64,000 bases of DNA, taken from NCBI GenBank assembly GCA_021780075.1, contig JAJXZL010000044.1, forward strand, positions 1 to 64,000, given 5' to 3'. This document shows, in pieces, positions 9,282-17,433 of the stretch. A program made the translations under genes and the position numbers. Each line of letters starts with the position of its first letter. Within the stretch, counting starts at the first letter, position 1. The stretch comes from Acidobacteriota bacterium. GTDB lineage: Bacteria; Acidobacteriota; Terriglobia; Terriglobales; Acidobacteriaceae. The notes under the pieces were generated by a model. It did not search any database. It saw only the letters and a program-made list of their open reading frames with translations, and was not told the DNA's origin.

Positions 9282-10345
9282 GCCTTTGCTCCCTGGGATG
9301 TGCGGAAGCTGGCAAGGATGCTCCGGATAGAGAGACGTGCCGCGCAGATCACGCTGTCGGCCGCGCCGTAGTAAATCGTGACGCAGTCACCATCGACGAC
9401 ATGGCCATTGGTAAAGATGATGTGGCCGAAAAAGCCCTCCTGCTCATAGGGTGCCAGCGGCTCCATGATAGGCGCCTCGGAGCGGGCCAGTACGCGCCAG
9501 GGTTCGTCAAGATCAAGCAGCAGGGCACCAAGACAGTAGCGATTTGCCTTTGTCGCACCATGATAGATTTCTAGCCACCCTTCGGCAGTTCGGATGGGAG
9601 CCGCTCCCGCCCCGACACGTGCGCTATCCCAATGACCCTCACGGGTGTGGGCCAGACAACGATGTCGGCCCCAGTGAATCAAGTCGGGCGACTCAGCCAG
9701 CCAAATGTAGTTGCCGCCTAGTTCCGGGCTGCTGGGCCGATGCAGCGCATAGTACTTGCCGCCGATCTGTTCTTCGAAGATCGCGCAATCCTTGTTGTGC
9801 GGAGCAAAAATCATGCCCGCATGCACAAAGTCCTTCCAATTGCGAGTGGTCCTTAATCCTACGCCTACGCCATTGTTGGAGACCTGCGTATATGTCAAGT
9901 AATAGGTATCGCCAATCTGCGCGACCCGACAGTCCTCGATGCCATACGTTTCAAATTCTCCACTTCCCATCAAGGGTTGGCCTTGCTCCGGCTCGGTGAA
10001 GGTGACGCCGTCTTCGCTCGAAAGGAGGCGAAGGTGAGAGAGCGTGGTGAGATAATCGCGCCCGTCAAAATTAATAACGCGGGGGTCGCTCAGATTGAGC
10101 CTTGGATCGCCCGAATCGAATTCAAGCACCTCCATTCGGCCCTCAGGACTCAGAATGGGAAAGGAAGTTTTACCCTCGACCTGCGCCGGACGCTCGGCCA
10201 CACGCACCAACAACCAGACCTTGTCCTGGTATCGGAAGACTCCCGGATTCAGGAGGCACGTTACTTCCATGCCTTCCACACTCGGACGGATGTCTCGCGG
10301 CCGGAGAATAGGGTTCTGCTCGAAGCGTTGTGCAAGGTCGGTCAT
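9278..10345 (-). CDS. GH130 family beta-mannoside phosphorylase/glycosidase
   Basis: A 355-residue five-bladed-propeller enzyme of glycoside hydrolase family 130, whose members phosphorolyse (some hydrolyse) beta-1,4- or beta-1,2-mannosides. Family hallmarks are ENPILRP near the N-terminus (QNPILRPRD), NPGVF (33-37), GIEDCRV with the expected catalytic Asp at residue 138 (consensus EDPR; here Cys replaces Pro), HNKDCAIFEE, GGNYIWLAESPDLIHWG, GAGAAPIRTAEGWLEIYHG, and IYYGAADSVICAA. No signal peptide is present, so it is cytoplasmic. No clear ribosome site precedes the ATG. It is first in an operon with the MFS transporter and TonB receptor; a palindromic operator candidate lies about 150 bases upstream. 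Phosphorylase versus mannosidase cannot be settled from sequence alone. Confidence 0.88.
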   Translation of the reverse strand: MTDLAQRFEQNPILRPRDIRPSVEGMEVTCLLNPGVFRYQDKVWLLVRVAERPAQVEGKTSFPILSPEGRMEVLEFDSGDPRLNLSDPRVINFDGRDYLTTLSHLRLLSSEDGVTFTEPEQGQPLMGSGEFETYGIEDCRVAQIGDTYYLTYTQVSNNGVGVGLRTTRNWKDFVHAGMIFAPHNKDCAIFEEQIGGKYYALHRPSSPELGGNYIWLAESPDLIHWGRHRCLAHTREGHWDSARVGAGAAPIRTAEGWLEIYHGATKANRYCLGALLLDLDEPWRVLARSEAPIMEPLAPYEQEGFFGHIIFTNGHVVDGDCVTIYYGAADSVICAARLSIRSILASFRTSQGAKA

Positions 10346-10491
10346 TATGAGCCAATTCGCGATCGTGTTTAGAAGGTCTTCGCGCCAGCGTTTCAGCGCG
10401 TATCAAACGGATCCTGGGGAGCCGTCAATGAGACTGGTTGAAAGGACGTACACCGCAAAAGGGACTTACCGCGAAAATCTTTGATAATCAG

Positions 10492-10513
10492 TGCGAATTA
10501 CATGTGATTCGCA
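10492..10513. promoter_or_regulatory. Palindromic operator candidate upstream of the GH130 operon
   Basis: A 22-base near-perfect palindrome: arms TGCGAAT and ATTCGCA around the central self-complementary ACATGT, with only one non-complementary pair. It lies in the divergent spacer (10346-10777) between the GH130 operon and the winged-helix membrane gene. A 16-base core, CGAATTACATGTGATT (10494-10509), recurs as CGAACCACATGTGATT at 13764. Size and symmetry fit a dimeric regulator; its identity is unknown. The rest of the 430-base spacer holds a TACAAT (10690-10695) that could be a -10 box for the plus-strand gene, without a convincing -35. Confidence 0.5.
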
Positions 10514-10777
10514 AGTAGTCGCTGGAAAATGAGCCCAGGGCAGAATGGAAAGAGAGACCTGTGAGGACAGAGCCTCCTTAGCGACACCTTGGGAGGGGGC
10601 CGCTTAAGTAGTTCGTTTTGATCCGCCCAATCCTCAGGGTTGGAAAATGTGCTGCCCCGGAGTTGCTTTCCCTTGCAAATTAAATGCGCTACAATCAACC
10701 CGCAGTGCACGAGGCCTTATCTCGTCCTTTGTTGGACTGGAAGCCCTCTTAATTGAACGAAATGGGATTGGACGTGG

Positions 10778-12055
10778 ATGAAGGAAGTGGAACCGGAACT
10801 TCGGGCAGACGCTCGCTGGCAGTTGATCGAAAGGATCACCGCCAGTCCAGCTTTCCAGAAATCTGCGCGCCTTAGAGACCTGCTCCGCTTCATGGCAGAG
10901 AGGTCTCTTCACGGCCAGTTCCAGGACCTGACGGAACACCACATAGGGAGTGCCGTTTTCGGCAAGGCCAAAGACTACAGCGTCGTAGAGGACAGTTCAG
11001 TCCGCGTACACGTCCGCCAATTGCGGCTTAAACTGCATGAATACTTTGACGGGGAAGGTCGCTGCGAAACCTCCATCGTCGAAATCCCGAAAGGGGCTTA
11101 CACACCCCTTTTTCGGCCTGCAGAACCGAGGACCCCAGCGATCCTTGCGCCAGCTTTGGCGCGCTACGGCCCTAGGTTCTGGCTGGGGCTTCTGCCTTGG
11201 GTTTTGGTGGCGCTCTTTCTGACGACCACCCTGATTGCATGGTTTCGCAAGCCACCCGTTGCACCTCCGCCTGCCCCGCCGTGGCCGCTGGCAGCGCTTT
11301 TCAGTCCGGCCAATCATCCTGTCCAGGTAGTGGTTGCGGACGTCAACTATGGAATGATGAGGTTGGTAGACGAGCAACCAGTGACACTGGAGCGGTATTT
11401 AAGCCCCGCCTACCGGAGCAGTGAAGATTTCTCCAACGCTCACCCCTCGGCCCGCGAAGCACGCATGATGAAGTACCTTTCCGACTCCCTGCTGACCTCC
11501 TATGCCGACTTGGTGGTGGTGGATACGCTGATGCGGTTAAGCGGGAGCTCGCGTGATTGGCTCGTCATTCGCTCGGCCCGTGAATTGCGCCCACGCGATT
11601 TGGAAGAGGGCAGTTTTGTCTTTGTCGGCAGCCCGAGCTCTAACCCTTGGGTCTATTACTTCCAAGACAAGCTCAACTTTCAAGAACGTGAAGGTGTCGT
11701 AGGCGAGAGTCTGAAGTACTTCCAAAATCTTCATCCCAAAGCCGGCGAGCAGGAATCCTACCATGGGCTGGTTTTCACGGGTAGTTCGGGGGAAGACTAT
11801 GCAACCATTTCACTTTTGCCCCTCGCCAATGGACGCGGCAGCGTTCTCATCCTGCAAGGCCTGCAACAGGAAGGCACCGAAGCTGCAGGGCTTTTCCTGG
11901 CGGATGCCCGAAGCCGGCAACGACTTCAGCAGGCTCTCGGCATCTCTGGCACGCCTGACCAGCCCGTTTACTTGGAAGCTCTCATCCGAACCAACGCTGT
12001 CGCCGGAGCTCCAAACACCACTTCAATCATCGCCGCACGCGTAATTCATCCCTGA
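10778..12055 (+). CDS. Membrane protein with N-terminal winged-helix-like domain
   Basis: A 425-residue protein. Residues about 1-115 carry an N-terminal module common in acidobacterial signalling proteins: LRDLLRFMAERSL, then TEHHIGSAVFGKAKDYSVVEDSSVRVHVRQLRLKL compressed to the recognisable core VHVRQLRLKLHEYF and IVEIPKGAYTPLF, resembling a winged-helix DNA-binding fold. One transmembrane helix follows (FWLGLLPWVLVALFLTTTLI, about 132-155), then a 270-residue domain outside the membrane with no motif I recognise. The layout (cytoplasmic DNA-binding-like head, single helix, extracytoplasmic tail) is that of a ToxR/CadC-style membrane regulator. It is divergent from the GH130 operon and could regulate it; that is inference. 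Confidence 0.75.
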   Translation: MKEVEPELRADARWQLIERITASPAFQKSARLRDLLRFMAERSLHGQFQDLTEHHIGSAVFGKAKDYSVVEDSSVRVHVRQLRLKLHEYFDGEGRCETSIVEIPKGAYTPLFRPAEPRTPAILAPALARYGPRFWLGLLPWVLVALFLTTTLIAWFRKPPVAPPPAPPWPLAALFSPANHPVQVVVADVNYGMMRLVDEQPVTLERYLSPAYRSSEDFSNAHPSAREARMMKYLSDSLLTSYADLVVVDTLMRLSGSSRDWLVIRSARELRPRDLEEGSFVFVGSPSSNPWVYYFQDKLNFQEREGVVGESLKYFQNLHPKAGEQESYHGLVFTGSSGEDYATISLLPLANGRGSVLILQGLQQEGTEAAGLFLADARSRQRLQQALGISGTPDQPVYLEALIRTNAVAGAPNTTSIIAARVIHP

Positions 12056-12099
12056 GCCGCAGCGCCGAAGCACGAGTTTCACCCGAGTCAAGGGTTCAC

Positions 12100-13620
12100 C
12101 TAAGCTCTCATCTCAATCACTCGTGCTTCATACGGTTGAAGCTTCAGTTCCACCTTGCCCGCGTGGGGATGCAGCCTTCGGTTGAGCGTCAGATCGTGAA
12201 TCTGACCTAGCCCCTTCATTGTCTCAATTGTGACAGTCCTCTCGGCCGACAAAGGATTGTAATAAAGAAATGCAGGCGGCAGGTCGCGATCCAGGAAGTT
12301 CGTTTTGGATAGATCCCAGCGCAGCAGCCATGGGTCTCCCTGTGGCTGAATTATCTGATCGAGCCACATGATATAGGCGCCACCGTAGATCGAGCGGTGA
12401 CCTGCGAAGTCACCGGTCGCATAAGGGCTGTGGCCCTTTTCTTCGCGGCTCAACCGTTCATAAGGAAAAATTGAAGGTAAATCAGGTCGGCTTTGATTTT
12501 CGCGTGGCAAGTACTCTGGATAGAACCAGCGCAGGTTCGCCGCCACGTTCAGCGCATACCGCGCAACCTCCCCGGCCAACTCTGGCCGGAATCGAACTGC
12601 CGGCAATAGATAGGGCAGCGTGACCATCGACTCCATGCTGTATGCCTGACCGGCAGGCTCGGTGCTGAAGCCCGCCATCAGCCCATCGACTGCGCGGCCG
12701 CCCCACTGTCCCGCGGCCATGAGCCCCACCTTCGAATCGAGCACGAAGCCCAGCGCCTTTGTTACGTCCGCTGGATACCCCATCGCCTTGAGCCGCGCGG
12801 CCGCCAGCACTGCCATCGCGCCGCTGGGAACCTCGTACCAGGGGTTGGCGGCAAAGCTCAGGTAATGATCGATCCCTGTCTTTGACTCTGCCAGACAAAA
12901 CTCCTTGCCCGTCAACTTCCACGCCAGAAGCATCACGTAGGAATATCCGCCTACCGCGTCGGGCTGACGGTAAATATCGTGGTTGGTAAATGTCGCGTTC
13001 TTGGCAAAGTCGTAGCCCTGGTCGTTGAAGTCGTAATGAATCTGCTGTGCCATATCCCGCAGTCGTGTCGCGCTTCGCTCTACACGTGCAAGCCACGCTG
13101 CGTCCCGACCAAAGCGCAGTTGAATCAGACCAAAGGCCAGAGCGGTCACATTCATCAGGTACCAGTATTCGCATAACGTCGCGCCAGCACCGTCAAGAAA
13201 CAGGCCATACGGCTCACTGAAGTAGCCCTGCAACGATTTCGCCAGGCCCTCTAACCCACCTCCGCGCAGTTCCTTGCCCAATGCCACCGGCCCGTAGGTT
13301 GTCAGTCCTCCGTCCTCCACGCCTTCCAGCGCCGAAGGAAACACCTGCCGGCCATCCTTTGCGATCAGATTCAGCCTGTGTGCGGGGTCCATCACGTAGG
13401 CGTCAAACGCATTAGCCAGGGCGTGAAAGTCCAGGGGGGCTTCCGAAGGGCGCGCCGGCAACCCGCTCCAGCCATTCTTCCCCGTGGGCGCGCCGGTTAC
13501 CTTTTCAGTCCACCCGGCCAGCCCCAGCGCTGCCATTCCTGCTAGGAATTCCCGGCGATTTGCAATCCAATTCTCACGGTCTTTCCCATGCACTGCGCTG
13601 TTCATCTTTACCTCTTCCAT
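12100..13620 (-). CDS. Tat-exported alpha/alpha-barrel-like protein, possible glycosidase
   Basis: A 506-residue protein. Two starts are plausible: 13620 (AAGGGG 6 bases upstream) and 13605 (GAGGT 5 bases upstream); a longer frame to 13659 lacks support. A twin-arginine signal follows (NRREFLAGMAALGLAG). The body is helix-rich with aromatic clusters (GATLCEYWYLMNVTALAFGL, TNHDIYRQPDAVGGYSYVML), suggesting a six-hairpin barrel as in many glycoside hydrolases and lyases, and the last 70 residues look like a beta-sandwich (LPPAFLYYNPLSAERTVTIE). I do not recognise a family or a catalytic pair. It stands alone between convergent and divergent neighbours and has the shared palindromic motif 144 bases upstream. 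Confidence 0.75.
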   Translation of the reverse strand: MEEVKMNSAVHGKDRENWIANRREFLAGMAALGLAGWTEKVTGAPTGKNGWSGLPARPSEAPLDFHALANAFDAYVMDPAHRLNLIAKDGRQVFPSALEGVEDGGLTTYGPVALGKELRGGGLEGLAKSLQGYFSEPYGLFLDGAGATLCEYWYLMNVTALAFGLIQLRFGRDAAWLARVERSATRLRDMAQQIHYDFNDQGYDFAKNATFTNHDIYRQPDAVGGYSYVMLLAWKLTGKEFCLAESKTGIDHYLSFAANPWYEVPSGAMAVLAAARLKAMGYPADVTKALGFVLDSKVGLMAAGQWGGRAVDGLMAGFSTEPAGQAYSMESMVTLPYLLPAVRFRPELAGEVARYALNVAANLRWFYPEYLPRENQSRPDLPSIFPYERLSREEKGHSPYATGDFAGHRSIYGGAYIMWLDQIIQPQGDPWLLRWDLSKTNFLDRDLPPAFLYYNPLSAERTVTIETMKGLGQIHDLTLNRRLHPHAGKVELKLQPYEARVIEMRA

Positions 13621-13763
13621 TCGTTCCCCTTTAACTTGATACTCGCTTCTGCCAGTCACAAAGAGACGCGCCTACCCATGCGATTGGCAAGCACAAACCC
13701 GAGTCTCCACTCGGATTCCGGAGTCTGCCAAGGGGTTAACAACGAAAACAATTGCAAAACAAC

Positions 13764-13779
13764 CGAACCACATGTGATT
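13764..13779. promoter_or_regulatory. Second copy of the GH130-operon motif
   Basis: CGAACCACATGTGATT differs from the core at 10494-10509 at two positions and sits at nearly the same distance from its gene (144 versus 149 bases to the start codon) in the same orientation. This copy is less symmetric outside the core. Confidence 0.45.
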
Positions 13780-14316
13780 ATCCCGCCATGCACTGACAGG
13801 GAATCACGAGTTCGTCGAGTCGGAACAAAGCTTTTGCGGAACGTGCAGGGTCGAAAATGCACATAGCGCGCTTGAAGCGACTATGCAATTCAGCACAGCA
13901 CAGGTTCCCTGAGGGCTCATTGCAAACTCGGGAGGGTAAAGTGATGGCTCACGTCCAGTTCGCACAACGAAGCCAATTCCCCCTTTGGTCATGTTTCTAT
14001 TCAGAAAACGGAATGCTTCTTAGAGTGCAGGTAGCTGTTCCTCAAGGCGGTCGACGACCGAATCGGCCAGGAACGAGTCTGACAAAAGAATAAGTAGGCT
14101 GTACAAGTTCGTAATCAATGGATATGGCGGAACGCTCGGGCTTTGGAACGCCCCCTTCAAGGAGAAGCTGTGTTCCGAATGAACTCCTTCCGGATTCCAA
14201 GCGCGATCGGTAACGCATCGGAGTTGGAAACGTGCCTCGGGCTATTCGAATCAGACCAGCGTTGCTTTCGTCAGAGCATGTCGAGTTGAAGTCAAGGGGC
14301 GCACTATTTGGTGATC
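13780..14316. other. Gene-free spacer
   Basis: About 540 bases between the Tat protein gene and the CRTAC1 gene. No supported coding frame, RNA or strong hairpin was seen. The spacer must hold the promoter of the 12100-13620 gene at its left side and the end of the CRTAC1 transcript at its right. Confidence 0.5.
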
Positions 14317-16056
14317 TTACTTCTCCTTCAGGGAGCCTGGCCTGAGGGGCAGCGCAGTGCCACTCCCTTCCACCAAAGATACAATTCGATCGCCAGGGCC
14401 TCCTGGGAATTGTTCGAGCAAGCCGCTGGGCCACAGGACTTCTATGCGGGCGAAGGAGGCAGCCGAGCCGAGTCCAAAGTGGAGGCGCGGGTCGCTGGTG
14501 GAGAGATAGCTTCCCCCTGCACGGACTTCATCCACTTGCTTGACGTTACCGGTCGTGACGGTCACTCGGGCGCCGATCGCCATCCGGTTACTCTTCGTGC
14601 CTACCAAGTGCAGCGTGATCCAGTGGTTGCCATTCCTGGTTTCGTTGAGAAAAAGCGAGGGTGGAGCGCCAACGTTGAAGACGAGGATGTCGAGTTTTCC
14701 GTCGTTATTGACATCTCCCAAGGCTGTTCCCCGCCGGGATTTCAACGGGCCTGCATTTAAGCCAGTAGCGGCAGCAACCTCGCGGAATTTGCCGTTCGTC
14801 TCATTGAGAAAAAGCTCGATCGGCTCGACAAAAGGCGGTTCACCGGGTACCCCATCGAGCAAGGTCGAGAAGTTACCCGAGGCCATGAAAAGATCCTGCC
14901 AACCACTGTTGTCAAAGTCTGCGAAGTTTGCTCCCCACTTGACGAGCGGTGAAGCGGGAGCGGCGATTCCCGCACGATCTGCAACATCGAGAAACTCGTT
15001 GTGGCCTTCGTTGATGTAGAGGCTGGCTGGCTGGCTGGCAAAACGGGTCACGAACAGGTCGAACCTGCCGTTGTGGTCGAGGTCGGCTAAATCGCATGCC
15101 ATGTTGCCGAAGGTTTGTCCCATTTCCCCGTAGGCGGTGCCTGAATAGATGCCGATATCCTCAAAGGTTCCGGTCCTTTTGTTGTGAAACAGAAAATTGC
15201 GGTATCCATCGTTGGTGACATAGAGATCGGGCCATCCATCGCCGTCGAAATCGCCCCAACAGATTCCCATGCCGTGCGCCTTCTGTGTGTTCTGGACACC
15301 GGCTTTGGCCGCGACCTCTTCGAAGGTTCCGTCGCCCCGATTGCGGTAGAGGAGGTTGGTTTCACCCGGCATCGCACCTGGCAGTTCGGTGAGTACGCTC
15401 TTGTATACCGTCCTTTGAGGGTCTGGAAGATGCCGGGGATCGGTGGAAACATAGCGGGCAACGTAAAGATCCACAAATCCGTCGCGGTCGTAGTCAGCCC
15501 AGGCGGCTCCGGCACTAAAGCCTCCACCGCCAACACCCGCCTTTGCTGTAACATCGGAGAATCTGCAGCCACCTAGATTATGGTAGAGCACATTGTGGCC
15601 GTAGCCGGTGACATAAATATCAGGAAGACCGTCGTTGTCATAGTCGGCGACGGCAATTCCGGTGGCCCAGCCCTTGGTTGTCAACCCCGCTGCTGCGGTG
15701 ACGTCAGTGAAGTGCAGTGCTTTCTCATTGCCATCCTCCCGGTAGAGCGTGATCATGGGATCGCCGCCAGCAAGATAGCGGTCGATTGAGGAATCGTTTA
15801 CCACGGCGATGTCCAAGGCGCCGTTGTTATCGCAATCCAGAAAAGCAACTCCGCCACCGCTCATCGTTTCGATGACATAGCGCCTGTCGAGATTCGTATG
15901 AGGAACAGTGCGAAGTCCGATCTCCTGCGAAACGTCTCGAAAATGCGGCACAGAGGGTTGCGCGAGCTGTTTGGGCACGGCTACTGAGGAACTTTGCGCG
16001 CTGAGAGTTGAGGCGGAGAAGATTAGTACGACGCACTCTGATATTCGTTTCCTCAT
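14317..16056 (-). CDS. Secreted CRTAC1-family protein (FG-GAP/VCBS propeller with ASPIC/UnbV C-terminus)
   Basis: A 579-residue exported protein. After a short signal (about 1-20, ending LSAQ) come repeated FG-GAP/VCBS blades with calcium-binding-like Asp-rich loops: VAFLDCDNNGALDIAV, VADYDNDGLPDIYV, WADYDRDGFVDLYVARY, WGDFDGDGWPDLYVTN, LADLDHNGRFDLFV, FADFDNSGWQDLF and LGDVNNDGKLDILV. The C-terminus has the ASPIC/UnbV signature (NGNHWITLHLVGTKSNRMAIG ... RLHFGLGS ... IEVLWPSG). The family is common in Acidobacteriota and Planctomycetota and its role is unsettled; cell-surface calcium-dependent binding is the usual inference. A decayed TPR gene starts 57 bases away on the other strand; such TPR genes often sit beside CRTAC1 genes. 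Confidence 0.9.
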   Translation of the reverse strand: MRKRISECVVLIFSASTLSAQSSSVAVPKQLAQPSVPHFRDVSQEIGLRTVPHTNLDRRYVIETMSGGGVAFLDCDNNGALDIAVVNDSSIDRYLAGGDPMITLYREDGNEKALHFTDVTAAAGLTTKGWATGIAVADYDNDGLPDIYVTGYGHNVLYHNLGGCRFSDVTAKAGVGGGGFSAGAAWADYDRDGFVDLYVARYVSTDPRHLPDPQRTVYKSVLTELPGAMPGETNLLYRNRGDGTFEEVAAKAGVQNTQKAHGMGICWGDFDGDGWPDLYVTNDGYRNFLFHNKRTGTFEDIGIYSGTAYGEMGQTFGNMACDLADLDHNGRFDLFVTRFASQPASLYINEGHNEFLDVADRAGIAAPASPLVKWGANFADFDNSGWQDLFMASGNFSTLLDGVPGEPPFVEPIELFLNETNGKFREVAAATGLNAGPLKSRRGTALGDVNNDGKLDILVFNVGAPPSLFLNETRNGNHWITLHLVGTKSNRMAIGARVTVTTGNVKQVDEVRAGGSYLSTSDPRLHFGLGSAASFARIEVLWPSGLLEQFPGGPGDRIVSLVEGSGTALPLRPGSLKEK

Positions 16057-16113
16057 CTTGCCCGGAATTCTAGCACTGCACAGAGAAGGCCGATTGCAGC
16101 ATGCTGTTTCACT

Positions 16114-16359
16114 ATGAAGACTTCTATGTTGCTGCTTCTCTCGATTTCATTTCTTGGATCTCAAACGCGTCCGGCGGTATAAGAGACGCTCGTTGAAGCG
16201 CACATGTCCATGGAGCGCGATCACCCTGACGAGGCGATTGTTCTGCTGCAGAAATTGACCACCGCTGTATCACGCTTGAACCGCCGGACGGCGTTCGTTG
16301 GGACTGCATGGAGAATTGAGATCCGGTCCGGAAGAATGACTTGGTTTCGCTTTCAGTAG
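16114..16359 (+). pseudogene. Decayed exported TPR protein gene
   Basis: An ATG at 16114 opens a signal-peptide-like stretch (MKTSMLLLLSISFLGSQTRP) that meets a TAA at 16180. The same frame resumes with ETLVEAHMSMERDHPDEAIV and LLQKLTTA, a typical TPR helix pair, then degrades to a TAG at 16357. A neighbouring frame continues with LGLHGELRSG, like the next TPR motif, implying a frameshift near 16290. Further on, another frame reads HNGEYLFSLGWIVETSFYRG and may be more debris of the same gene. This is my reading of short stretches, so confidence is moderate. Confidence 0.4.
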
Positions 16360-16562
16360 CGCAGCAGTAAAGGCCGGTGAGGACTTCGAGGAGCCAATCA
16401 TGATAATCATTGGGCCGATCATCTATGGCACAATGGCGAATATCTTTTTTCGCTCGGCTGGATCGTAGAAACCAGTTTTTATCGTGGTCGCCCGCAATGA
16501 GTAAAATCGGCCCATGACCCCCAGCTTGCAGCGAAAATGACCAAGAGGCAGGCAGAGCGAGG

Positions 16563-16620
16563 ATGGCAACAGCAACACCAAGGGTCATAGCGGTTGGACG
16601 AGAGCCGGCGCGGGGTATGA
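16563..16620 (+). repeat. Direct repeat copy A
   Basis: 58 bases beginning ATGGCAACAGCAACACCAAG, matching copy B at 16979-17036 at 47 of 58 positions. The two copies bracket the small membrane protein gene. Confidence 0.6.
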
Positions 16621-16649
16621 ATCCGCAGCAGCCGGGCGGGGTGCAGTGA
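16563..16649 (+). CDS. Possible 28-residue leader peptide
   Basis: ATG at 16563, preceded directly by GAGCGAGG, opens a 28-codon frame (MATATPRVIAVGREPARGMN and so on) whose TGA overlaps the ATG of the next gene (TGATG at 16647-16651). That arrangement would couple translation of the membrane protein to it. The sequence lies inside repeat copy A, and the equivalent frame in copy B stops after 12 codons, so it may simply be a repeat remnant. Function unknown. Confidence 0.3.
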   Translation: MATATPRVIAVGREPARGMNPQQPGGVQ

Positions 16650-16957
16650 TGACTGCGCTCGATGAAGTCTTGTTCACTGGATTTGGTTTGGGGATGCTCC
16701 TGATGTTGTGCAGCGTCGTCGTTACGAATCTCGCTGTGCAGAGAATGCGTAATGTCCTAAACAGAGATCGAGCGGCGGACAATCAACTCGGCTGGAGTGA
16801 TGCAGTCCAGACGGTCGCTCAGAATGTCATCGACTCATATCGGGCAGCCTACCCTCAAGGGCCGCTTTATCGCAATCTCGTGATTGGATATTCCATGTTC
16901 GCCATTGGCTTGGTTATAGGGATAGGCAGCGCCATTGCGCTGAAGTTCACCAACTAA
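16649..16957 (+). CDS. Small two-helix membrane protein
   Basis: A 102-residue protein with two hydrophobic segments: about residues 6-27 (EVLFTGFGLGMLLMLCSVVV) and 82-99 (MFAIGLVIGIGSAIALKF), joined by a polar loop (RNVLNRDRAADNQLGWSDAV). A GTG three bases upstream is an alternative start. I do not recognise a family. It lies between two 58-base imperfect direct repeats and may be coupled to a 28-codon frame. The frame is coherent with plausible membrane topology, which supports it as real, but it stands alone. Confidence 0.6.
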   Translation: MTALDEVLFTGFGLGMLLMLCSVVVTNLAVQRMRNVLNRDRAADNQLGWSDAVQTVAQNVIDSYRAAYPQGPLYRNLVIGYSMFAIGLVIGIGSAIALKFTN

Positions 16958-16978
16958 ATCGAGTAAGAAGGAATTCGC

Positions 16979-17036
16979 ATGGCAACAGCAGCACCAAGGA
17001 TCATCGTTGTGGGATGAGAGCTGGCGCGGCATGTGA
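16979..17036 (+). repeat. Direct repeat copy B
   Basis: Starts 21 bases after the stop of the small membrane protein gene with ATGGCAACAGCAGCACCAAG; 81 percent identical to copy A. Its reading frame closes after 12 codons. The remaining spacer to 17433 holds no supported gene and must contain the promoter of the polyol cassette. Confidence 0.6.
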
Positions 17037-17433
17037 GTGCTGCAACTCTCGGCAAAGTGGCGAGTTCGCGGCTGCACCAGCCATTCTGTTTCTGGGTTCC
17101 GGCAATATTATCGGCTAGTGGGACCTTTGCCGGGCCTGCGCTTTTGATTGTGAGGGAAGCGTCGCCGGCCATCCGACCGCGATCCCGATTGATGCTCGGT
17201 AGATCGATGACCTCGTAACGGGGAATGGTATACGGTTTGTAGTGGGAGAAGTGTGCCTGCACCCACCCAAGCGAGGCTTGGACGAGGCACCCTTGATCGT
17301 AGAGGAAGCCGCGTCAGGAGGGGGTAGGCCGGGCGACCCGCCTGTTCGTTGACAACTCTCAGCGTTGTGCCAGAGACTCCATCCAATAAAGGTCTATCGA
17401 TCCGCCAGCTGAGTTTTCTTTGAGGTACAGGTG

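Noticed and set aside
16124-16588. 154-codon minus-strand frame with a signal-like start
   Set aside because: The start looks like a signal peptide but the rest is low-quality sequence antisense to the TPR remnant; no ribosome site.
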